Source of the DNA: Candidatus Omnitrophota bacterium
GTDB lineage: Bacteria; Omnitrophota; Koll11; Zapsychrales; Fredricksoniimonadaceae
Length of the DNA: 12,652 nt
Reading direction: 5' to 3'
NCBI GenBank assembly: GCA_023247595.1
Contig: JAHFGF010000027.1
Location: 1-12,652, forward strand
Shown here: positions 5,897 to 12,652 of the stretch, one piece after another
Layout of the letters: every line of letters begins with the position of its first letter
Numbering within the stretch: the first letter of the stretch is position 1
Translations under genes and position numbers: made by a program
The notes under the pieces: model-generated
Databases searched by the model: none
What the model saw: the letters and a program-made list of their open reading frames with translations, nothing else
What the model was told of the DNA's origin: nothing

Positions 5897-6254
5897 GAAT
5901 AAAAAAGTGCTGGTGGTGGACGATGATCCGGTCGTAATTCGGCTGGTTAAAGAGATTTTAAAAAATCAGGGCTATACGGTAGAGACCGCAAAAGACGGGA
6001 TTGATGCCATGGTCTTGGTCAAAAAAGAAAGGCCGGATTTGATTGTTTTGGATATCATGATGCCGGAACTCAACGGCTATGATGTTCTGCGCACGCTTAA
6101 GTTTGCGGATGAATATAAAGATATCCCGGTGCTCCTTTTAACCGCTCGTGAACAAGAGCTCGATAAGCGCATCGGTGAAATGATGGGCATTGATTATCTG
6201 CAGAAACCGGTCAACCGCGAAGCGTTTATTGAAAAAATCCAGAATATTATTTAA
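5886..6254 (+). CDS. Receiver-only response regulator (CheY-like)
   Basis: A 122-residue single receiver domain with no output domain. KVLVVDDDP gives the acidic pocket (Asp 12-14) and LIVLDIMMP the phosphorylated Asp 56. LLLTARE provides the switch Thr 86 and LQKP the conserved Lys 107, so phosphorylation should work. Such proteins act by docking to partners, as CheY or Spo0F do. No histidine kinase is in the window. An ATG two codons upstream (5880) is possible, but AAAGGA at 5875-5880 overlaps that codon and is correctly spaced for ATG 5886. The stop is only 2 bases before the next gene, a secreted helical protein, so the two are probably co-transcribed. Domain assignment is certain; the pathway is unknown. 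Confidence 0.93.
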   Translation: MKGKNKKVLVVDDDPVVIRLVKEILKNQGYTVETAKDGIDAMVLVKKERPDLIVLDIMMPELNGYDVLRTLKFADEYKDIPVLLLTAREQELDKRIGEMMGIDYLQKPVNREAFIEKIQNII

Positions 6255-6256
6255 TT

Positions 6257-7006
6257 ATGCTTCTCTTTAGAATCCTCATTGTTATTTTTCTTCAGGTGTG
6301 GTTTTCCAGCGCGAATCTTTTTGCGGCGGACGATAGTGCGTTTAAGCGCAATAATCCTGACATCATGAAATATGATTTTGCCCGCAGTTATATTTCCGGT
6401 TTTCAATATCTGGACAATATGGGTGAGCGCCAGCACCAGGCGGACGCCATGAAAACCAAGGGCAGTGAACTGAGTTTTATCCAATGGAATTTGGACCGTC
6501 TGGCTAAAGACAACATGGACATCCGTATCGCGAAAAATTATCTGGAAAAGTATTTCAGCGTTCCGAATGCGCTGATGCGAAAAGTGATCGACACTTATTC
6601 CTATTCCTGCGATCAGTTAGTCGGGCTTAACATCAAAGAACGGGCGCTGTGGAATCAAATGCATCAAAGCAAAAAGAAGGGATCAGCAACCGAAGAAGAG
6701 GAAAAAGAATTTCTCCGAGGGCAACAAGAACTTGCGGATCTGCGCAAAGAATCCATGCGCGGCATTTTAGAATCTTCGGCGTTGTTGTCCAAGGTATTAA
6801 TCAGTGAAAATGTTAAAGAGAATCAGGTCAAAAAACGTTTGGCCTTAACGTCTAAAGAACGCGATAAGCTTGTTCATAAACTTGATGCGTTTGCCGGGGA
6901 AAACTTGGACTGGGGCATGAAGCCGGGACAGACGTATGTGCAAGGTTCGGTCGCGACCATCCGAGAAGTTTTAGAAGACCCGACATTTTTAAGCGCTGAT
7001 GAATAG
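6257..7006 (+). CDS. Secreted helical protein of unknown function
   Basis: I recognise no family. Residues 1-24 form a typical signal peptide (MLLFRILIVIFLQVWF, then NLFAAD), with cleavage after Ala 23 or Ala 24 and no lipobox, so the mature part of about 225 residues is likely periplasmic. It is rich in Lys, Glu, Leu and Gln and reads as long amphipathic helices. A highly charged stretch around residues 138-170 (KKKGSATEEEEKEF and LADLRKES) could be coiled coil. The C-terminus (ENLDWGMKPGQTYVQGSVATIREVLED) looks more ordered and could be a small separate domain. A single Cys lies near residue 118. It starts 2 bases after the response regulator stop without a clear ribosome site, implying coupled translation. 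The 67 bases to the next gene show no terminator. Confidence 0.75.
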   Translation: MLLFRILIVIFLQVWFSSANLFAADDSAFKRNNPDIMKYDFARSYISGFQYLDNMGERQHQADAMKTKGSELSFIQWNLDRLAKDNMDIRIAKNYLEKYFSVPNALMRKVIDTYSYSCDQLVGLNIKERALWNQMHQSKKKGSATEEEEKEFLRGQQELADLRKESMRGILESSALLSKVLISENVKENQVKKRLALTSKERDKLVHKLDAFAGENLDWGMKPGQTYVQGSVATIREVLEDPTFLSADE

Positions 7007-7073
7007 ATAAAAGTCCAATCTCCCTTCGAATATTCTGCCGGAAGTTCGGTTGTCATAATCAGCGTCGAAGCAC

Positions 7074-10000
7074 ATGGCCAAGTTAACCCAAAAAAACAAT
7101 TTGAATCCTTTTGAATCGCCGGAAGTCCGGGTGGTGGAAGCCTCTGCCGGTTCCGGCAAAACTTTTGCCTTGGCCAAAAGATATGTTCAGTTATTGATCC
7201 ATTCCTCGAATGCTCCTGTCCATTTGCGTTCCATCCTGGCGATTACCTTTACCAATAAATCCGCTGTTGAAATGAAGGCGAGGATTCTGGATTTTTTAAA
7301 AAAGATCGCCCTCGGAAGGCTTTCGGAATTAGAAAAGAAAGAAATCCTCATTCCCTTAAATATTACCGAACAAGAAGCCTGCGGCAGGGCATACGCGGTG
7401 ATGGAAGGGCTTATCAGGAATTATAATTTCTTTCAGGTCCAGACCATTGACAGTTTTATCAACGCGTTATTGTGCGGATGTTCGTTTAAGATTAATCTCT
7501 CGGCCAATTTTAATATCAAACGCAATTCGCATGAATATATCGCCGGGGCGTTGGACGCGCTTATTGATCGGGCCGCGACAGATAAAGATATCATGCAGGC
7601 GCTTAATCAGTTTCTGCATCAATATTTATTCATTGAAAACCGCAGCGGGTGGTTTCCCAAAAAAGATTTGCTGAAAATCCTGATTGCGCTTTTTAACCAG
7701 TCCAATTTCTATTCGCTTGATTTCTTGAGCGGCCCGGCGCAACCTCAGGATCTTTTTATGTTGAAAAAAGAAATCCTTAAGCTGATGCGCGAGCTTAAAG
7801 ATGTCTTGCCGGAAAATACGCACGCTACGTTCCAAAATAAATTTCAGGAATTTTTGAAAAACCATGACGATGCCTTTGATGTCGATGATTTGTCGGAGTT
7901 TTTCAACCGAGAAGAATTCCCGTCGACCAAAGGCCTTGCCATCGGCAAGGAAGTTGAAAAGCTTTGGGAAAAGATTCACCGCGGGCTGCGTGAATTAAGC
8001 GAATTAGAGGCTTCAACGCTTTTTAATTCCTATATTGATGTGTTCGCGATGGTCATCCGGGAATTCCGGGCTCAGGCGGTTAAAGATGATGTGCTTTTTT
8101 TAGAAGAGTTAAATAAAAAAGCCCGCAGCCTGTTTGATGACGGCCAGGTGACGGTTGAGGAATTGTATTACCGTTTGGCCACGCGTTTTCATCATTACAT
8201 GATGGATGAATTTCAGGATACCAGCCGCCTGCAGTGGGAGAATTTGACTTTAATGGTGCAGGAGGCCTTATCCACCGGCGGGTCTTTGTTTTATGTGGGG
8301 GATAAGAAACAGGCCATTTATGGATTCCGTGGAGGCGACAGCCTTTTGTTTGATGATTTAAAGACGAGGTTCGCGTCTTATAATGTCCGCCAGGAATTTC
8401 TGGAAATCAATTGGCGCAGCCGAAAAAATATTGTGGATTTCAACAATCAGATATTCAGCATGGATAATTTAAAGCGTTTCATAGCGGCCAAAGAAGACTA
8501 CGAACGGCAGAAGAAAAAAAAGAATATGGTCACCTTCAGCCCGGATGATTTGAATTATATCCAGGGAGTGTTTGCCAACAGCCAGCAAAAATCCAGGGAT
8601 GGTCTCGCGGGAGGATTCGTGCATGTCGAGCCAATTGAAGCCGATAAAAAAGAGGAACGTGACGAAGAGGTGCGGCTTAAAACGCTTGAACTTATCCAGG
8701 CGCTTAAAAATCGATACGCGTTAAGCGAAATCGCGATTCTGACGAGAAATAACAGCGATGTGGAAGCCATGACCGGCTGGCTATTGGAAGCCGGCATTGA
8801 TGTTCATTCTGAACGCACCAGCAATATTAAAAATAATAAGACGATTCGGGAGATTGAAGCCCTGCTGCGTTTTCTGGGTTCGCCGATTGATAATGTCAGT
8901 TTTGCGAATTTTATCCTCGGAGAAACGTTTGCCAAGGCATCCGGACGCGACACATCCGTGTTTCATGATTTTGTTTTTGAACTCCGTCCCCGCATCAGCC
9001 GCGACAAGACGTTTTATATTTATAAAGAATTCCGTCAGCGGTTTACGGACTTGTGGGAAGAGTTTTTTGAAGATTTCTTTAAGAACGTTGGTTTATATCC
9101 GTTATATGAATTTACCGTCAGTCTTTTGGAGCGGTTAAACATTATTGAGAACTTTCCCTCAGACCGCGGTTTTGTCATGCATTTTTTGGGAGTAATCAAG
9201 AATCAAGAAAAAGAACGCGGGGATCTGACTTCCTTTCTTAAATATTTTGAAGAGCCGTTTGCCGAAGACCTGTTTGTTTTTGTCCGTGGCCAGCAGGCGG
9301 TGCGAATTCTGACTATCCATAAAGCCAAAGGGCTCGAGTTTCCGGTTGTCATTCTGCCTTCATTGGAAATGGATATTAAAGTAGGCTCCGGCGGAAAGGA
9401 CGGCCAGCAGTCTTTTGTCGCGGTGCACGCGCCCGAGGGCATCAGGCTGGTGCGGCTTAAGGAAAAATACCGGGCCTTGTCTCCCGCGTTAAACAGGCTT
9501 TACGCGCACGAATACAAACATTCTTTTTTAACGGAATTAAACAATGTCTATGTCGCGCTCACGCGGGCAATCAGTGAACTGTATGTGTTTATTCCGTCGA
9601 GGGCTGGCCAAGGCACTAATCCGGCTCAGTTTTTGATTTCGGAAAATCTTTATCACATTGGCGATCCGGTTGTTGAAAAACGCCAGCCGCAAACGGGCGC
9701 GGTAAGGTCACCATGCAAACCCGTTTTATCGCGCGACTGGATGAGTTTTCTCAAAGAGGAATTCTCCGATATCGACCTTGAACTTTCCCAGGTCCGCCAG
9801 CAGGGGGAGATGGTCCATGGCGCGTTGTCATTTATTTCCGACCTGAATGCCGTTAGTCTCACGGAATGCTGGAACAGGGCCAAAATCTTTTTGATGCATC
9901 AGTATCCGTCTTTTACCGACTGGGAATCGCTGCGGACAGTCGTTGTTAAGCTGGTTGATGCCCCGCGGTTGAAGCCGTTTTTTTATCTTGAGGGTAAAGA

Positions 10001-10241
10001 AGTTTATTGTGAGCGTGAAATCGTTGACGCCCGTGGAGAAACTAAGCGTATCGATCGCATGATTGTCTCGGACGATGGTGTTGATATTGTTGATTTTAAA
10101 ACTTCCCGCGAAGCGCGCGATGCCCATACCGTCCAGGTTCGGCAATATATAAAATTGGCAGCGGGTTTGTATCCGTCTAAGACTATTCGAGGGTGGATTA
10201 TTTATTTTCATGACCAAAGCGTTGAAAAGGTTGAACTTTAA
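7074..10241 (+). CDS. addA: AddA-type helicase-nuclease (UvrD/Rep helicase with RecB-family nuclease)
   Basis: The motor subunit of a double-strand-break resection complex: a 3'-5' superfamily 1A helicase that unwinds and trims DNA ends before RecA loading. Visible motifs are Walker A ASAGSGKT (23-30, Lys 29), motif Ia ITFTNKSAVEMK, QTIDSF, motif II DEFQDTS (378-384), motif III GDKKQAIYGFRGGD (409-422), motif IV INWRSRKNI, motif V LTIHKAKGLEFP (around 748) and motif VI YVALTRA (826-832). The C-terminus is a PD-(D/E)XK nuclease: IDR with Asp 994, VDFKT with Asp 1007 and Lys 1009, and QVRQY (1021-1025). So both activities should be present. At 1055 residues it is shorter than Bacillus AddA (about 1230). 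The ATG at 7074 lacks a strong ribosome site, but the Walker box is only 22 residues away, so little can be missing. The addB-like gene follows after 2 bases; here addA comes first, the reverse of Bacillus. Confidence 0.92.
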   Translation: MAKLTQKNNLNPFESPEVRVVEASAGSGKTFALAKRYVQLLIHSSNAPVHLRSILAITFTNKSAVEMKARILDFLKKIALGRLSELEKKEILIPLNITEQEACGRAYAVMEGLIRNYNFFQVQTIDSFINALLCGCSFKINLSANFNIKRNSHEYIAGALDALIDRAATDKDIMQALNQFLHQYLFIENRSGWFPKKDLLKILIALFNQSNFYSLDFLSGPAQPQDLFMLKKEILKLMRELKDVLPENTHATFQNKFQEFLKNHDDAFDVDDLSEFFNREEFPSTKGLAIGKEVEKLWEKIHRGLRELSELEASTLFNSYIDVFAMVIREFRAQAVKDDVLFLEELNKKARSLFDDGQVTVEELYYRLATRFHHYMMDEFQDTSRLQWENLTLMVQEALSTGGSLFYVGDKKQAIYGFRGGDSLLFDDLKTRFASYNVRQEFLEINWRSRKNIVDFNNQIFSMDNLKRFIAAKEDYERQKKKKNMVTFSPDDLNYIQGVFANSQQKSRDGLAGGFVHVEPIEADKKEERDEEVRLKTLELIQALKNRYALSEIAILTRNNSDVEAMTGWLLEAGIDVHSERTSNIKNNKTIREIEALLRFLGSPIDNVSFANFILGETFAKASGRDTSVFHDFVFELRPRISRDKTFYIYKEFRQRFTDLWEEFFEDFFKNVGLYPLYEFTVSLLERLNIIENFPSDRGFVMHFLGVIKNQEKERGDLTSFLKYFEEPFAEDLFVFVRGQQAVRILTIHKAKGLEFPVVILPSLEMDIKVGSGGKDGQQSFVAVHAPEGIRLVRLKEKYRALSPALNRLYAHEYKHSFLTELNNVYVALTRAISELYVFIPSRAGQGTNPAQFLISENLYHIGDPVVEKRQPQTGAVRSPCKPVLSRDWMSFLKEEFSDIDLELSQVRQQGEMVHGALSFISDLNAVSLTECWNRAKIFLMHQYPSFTDWESLRTVVVKLVDAPRLKPFFYLEGKEVYCEREIVDARGETKRIDRMIVSDDGVDIVDFKTSREARDAHTVQVRQYIKLAAGLYPSKTIRGWIIYFHDQSVEKVEL

Positions 10242-10243
10242 CC

Positions 10244-12652
10244 ATGAGTGACAATAACCGTATCCATACATTTAGTTTCACCGACAGTTTTATTGACCGT
10301 TTATCCGGTCATATGGTGGAGAACTATTTGAACAAAGGCCATGACCTTTCAAAGTTGTGCGTGGTGTTCGGTGGAAAACGTCCGGCCCTTTTTCTAAAAC
10401 GGGAATTAGCGCGGCGTTTTGGACGGGCGTACATCGCGCCACAGTTTTTAACGATTGATGAATTGATCCGCACGATAACGCTCAAGCATCACCACGTCGT
10501 GAATATGCTGGATTTGGATCACAACTACATCATTTATCAGCTCGCGAAAGAAAAGGTGCCGCAAATCCTTAAAGGCAGGGAAACCTTTGCCCAGTTTCTT
10601 CCCTGGACGGTTGAGATTTTGAAATTCATGGATCATCTGGATTTGGAATTGGTCTTGTCCGATTCTCTGCGCAATATCGAGGCCAACGCGCATATTGGCT
10701 ACGGGGTTCCGAAAGATATCAATCGTCTGTTGGAACATGTTTCTGTGCTGCGCGAGGCTTATCACGCTTATATGGAAGAGCGCAAAATTTTTACCCGCGG
10801 ATATCAGTATTGGTGGGTTGCTCATCACATTCAAGATATCCAGATGACCGAATATCAGGAGCTCCTTTTTTGTAATTTTTTCTATCTGCACCGTTCGGAG
10901 TCAAGATTGATTGATGAACTTTATCAGCGCGGTCAGGCCAGAATGTTTTTTCAGGGAGACGAACGGCGCTGGCCCGCGTTAAAACGGCTGTCCAAAACAT
11001 TTGGTGTTCCGGTCGTGGAAGGGGAAGAAGTTCCTGTTCCGCAATTTAATCTGCAATTGTACGCGGCTTTTGATGATCACATTCAGGCCAGTTTGGTCAG
11101 GGAGATCCTCGGGAAAATTAAAAATCCAGAACAAACCGTCATTGTCCTGCCGGATCCTGAACCGCTTATTCCTTTGTTGTCTGAAATTTCATCCGTGGTC
11201 AAAGATTTTAACGTGTCGATGGGCTATCCCTTGGAGCGCAGTTCGCTCACATCGTTATTGGATTTTGTTTTTCAGGCGCAGGCCTCCCGAAGGCAGGGGC
11301 TTTATTACGCGCGTGATTATTTGAAGGTCATGCGCCATCCGTTTGTTAAGAATCTGCAGATTGTGCCGCATGAATCGTCCATGCGTGTTTTGATTCATAA
11401 AATTGAAGAGATGTTAACCGGACAGGCGCTTTCGGAAATTTCCGGCCGGCTTTTTATTTCTCCGACGGATATTGAAGATTGCAAGGCCCTGCGGGACGAA
11501 ACTTTAAAAACCCTTGAACACATGTCCATTGTCATTTCCGATGAGCAATTGTTGGCGGCCTTGCGTCAGGCGCACGCGATGTTTTTTGTTCAGTGGGAAC
11601 AGGCGGATGATTTCCGGAAGTTCTCATCGTGCCTTAAACAGGCGCTTTCGGTCATCATTGAAAAAAGCCATATCGATGCCTATCCGCTGAATACCAAAAT
11701 CGCGCAGCGCATGTTAGAGCTGGCCGAGGAATTTAATTTGGCGCGGTTTTCTAACGAGCGTTTTGCGCAGGAGGAAATTTTCCGCATTTTTAAAAGCCGA
11801 ATAGACCAGGAAATCATCTCGTTTCATGGTTCTCCTTTAAAGGGGCTGCAGATCCTCGGATTATTCGAAACCCGGTCGCTGAATTTTGAAAACGTCATTG
11901 TTTTAAACGTGAATGAAGGCGTACTGCCGCAGCTGCGTATTTACGAGCCGCTGATTCCAAGAGAAGTCATGATTAAATTGAATCTGGATCGCCTGGAGCT
12001 CGAGGAAGAAATTCAAAGGTATCAGTTCATGCGTTTGATTTCATCAGCTAAAAATGTCCATCTGATTTACCGCGAAGGTTCAGATAAGGAAAAAAGCCGG
12101 TTTATTGAAGAGTTGATTTGGGAAGAAGAAAAGAAACAAAATGTCTTAAATCCGCTGCCGGTCATCCGTCCCGCGTATGAGGTTGAGGTCAAGCCGTATG
12201 TCAAGAAAGCCCAGAAAACTCCGGCCATGATTGAGCACCTTAAAACATTTCGGTTTTCAGCCTCAAGCGTGAATACCTATCTGCGCAATCCCTATGACTT
12301 TTATCAAAATTATGTGCTGGGCCTGCGTGAAAAGGAAGATTTACTCGATGAGCCGGAAAACCGTCAGGTGGGAATTTTTATGCACGGACTTTTGCAGGAT
12401 ATGTACCAGCGTTTTTTGGGTTCTTCGATTGGCATCGATAAGAGGTTCCGTGAGGCTTTGATGGAAGAATTCAACAAACGGTTTTCAGCCCAGTTTGGCA
12501 GGAGCATGCATGCCGACGCGTTTTTATTGCGGTCGATCATGGAATCCCGGCTGGAACGATTTATCGACGTGGAAAAAGAGCGCCAAAAAGAGGCGCCGTC
12601 CAAGCTGTTGTATATTGAGAAACGTTTTGATGATAAGATTACGCTTGGTTGC
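10244..12652 (+). CDS. addB: AddB-type PD-(D/E)XK nuclease subunit (3' partial)
   Basis: Open from ATG 10244 to the window end, 803 codons without a stop. It begins like the helicase-dead partner of AddA: LCVVFGGKRPALFLKRELA stands where a Walker A would be, so it should not hydrolyse ATP. A degenerate motif V region, GLQILGLFETRSLNFENVIVLNVNEGVLP (534-562), is the family's most typical stretch. At 672 the nuclease domain starts with SASSVNTYLRNPYDFYQ, followed by GIFMHGLLQDMY (710-721); the catalytic aspartates should lie just beyond the window. The position that is Cys in the iron-sulfur AddB proteins (YxxCP) is Asn 682 here. Its start is 2 bases after the addA stop, so the two are co-translated. 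Its expected role is to bind AddA, scan the unwound strand and cut the second strand. Family assignment is good; the symbol is by analogy. Confidence 0.82.
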   Translation, partial: MSDNNRIHTFSFTDSFIDRLSGHMVENYLNKGHDLSKLCVVFGGKRPALFLKRELARRFGRAYIAPQFLTIDELIRTITLKHHHVVNMLDLDHNYIIYQLAKEKVPQILKGRETFAQFLPWTVEILKFMDHLDLELVLSDSLRNIEANAHIGYGVPKDINRLLEHVSVLREAYHAYMEERKIFTRGYQYWWVAHHIQDIQMTEYQELLFCNFFYLHRSESRLIDELYQRGQARMFFQGDERRWPALKRLSKTFGVPVVEGEEVPVPQFNLQLYAAFDDHIQASLVREILGKIKNPEQTVIVLPDPEPLIPLLSEISSVVKDFNVSMGYPLERSSLTSLLDFVFQAQASRRQGLYYARDYLKVMRHPFVKNLQIVPHESSMRVLIHKIEEMLTGQALSEISGRLFISPTDIEDCKALRDETLKTLEHMSIVISDEQLLAALRQAHAMFFVQWEQADDFRKFSSCLKQALSVIIEKSHIDAYPLNTKIAQRMLELAEEFNLARFSNERFAQEEIFRIFKSRIDQEIISFHGSPLKGLQILGLFETRSLNFENVIVLNVNEGVLPQLRIYEPLIPREVMIKLNLDRLELEEEIQRYQFMRLISSAKNVHLIYREGSDKEKSRFIEELIWEEEKKQNVLNPLPVIRPAYEVEVKPYVKKAQKTPAMIEHLKTFRFSASSVNTYLRNPYDFYQNYVLGLREKEDLLDEPENRQVGIFMHGLLQDMYQRFLGSSIGIDKRFREALMEEFNKRFSAQFGRSMHADAFLLRSIMESRLERFIDVEKERQKEAPSKLLYIEKRFDDKITLGC

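Overview
The window looks like ordinary chromosome from a Gram-negative-type bacterium. Two proteins carry Sec signal peptides, genes are tightly packed, and nearly everything reads on the + strand. Most genes sit near 47-50 % G+C in the stretches I counted. I cannot place it firmly. The gene content and the divergent AddB-like protein would fit an uncultivated lineage (Omnitrophota or a relative is my weak guess). I see no CRISPR array, tRNA, rRNA, intact insertion sequence or phage gene.

Left part (1-1811). A glycoside hydrolase of the GH2/clan GH-A type enters from outside the window and ends at 615. A 453-base gap without a convincing gene follows; it holds a compound hairpin, a GC-rich palindrome and, at its right end, an extended -10 promoter. 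That promoter serves a stand-alone family I inorganic pyrophosphatase (ppa), which ends in a clear intrinsic terminator.

Middle part (1817-7006). A perfect 17-base inverted repeat lies right behind the terminator. It leads into a two-gene unit: a galactose-mutarotase-like DUF4380 protein and an RlmI/RlmK-type 23S rRNA methyltransferase that lacks its PUA domain. Next comes an A+T-rich gene for a secreted protein built of Ig-like carboxypeptidase-regulatory repeats. Directly behind it is a 35-codon relic of uvrC (its GIY-YIG start). The DNA of this relic supplies the Shine-Dalgarno sequence and start codon of the next gene, an RluB-type pseudouridine synthase. A receiver-only response regulator follows, preceded by a possible overlapping leader peptide and followed 2 bases later by a secreted helical protein of unknown function.

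Right part (7074-12652). An addA-addB-type pair encodes a double-strand-break resection machine. The first gene is a complete UvrD/Rep-like helicase with a C-terminal RecB-type nuclease domain. The second, 2 bases downstream and running off the window, is the helicase-dead AddB-type partner. It begins a second PD-(D/E)XK nuclease domain but lacks the first cysteine of the usual iron-sulfur cluster.

I did not find a clearly new multi-gene system. The most informative oddities are the uvrC relic that now starts rluB, the inverted repeat ahead of the DUF4380 gene, the compositional island at 3920-4906, and the remodelled AddB-like and RlmI-like proteins.
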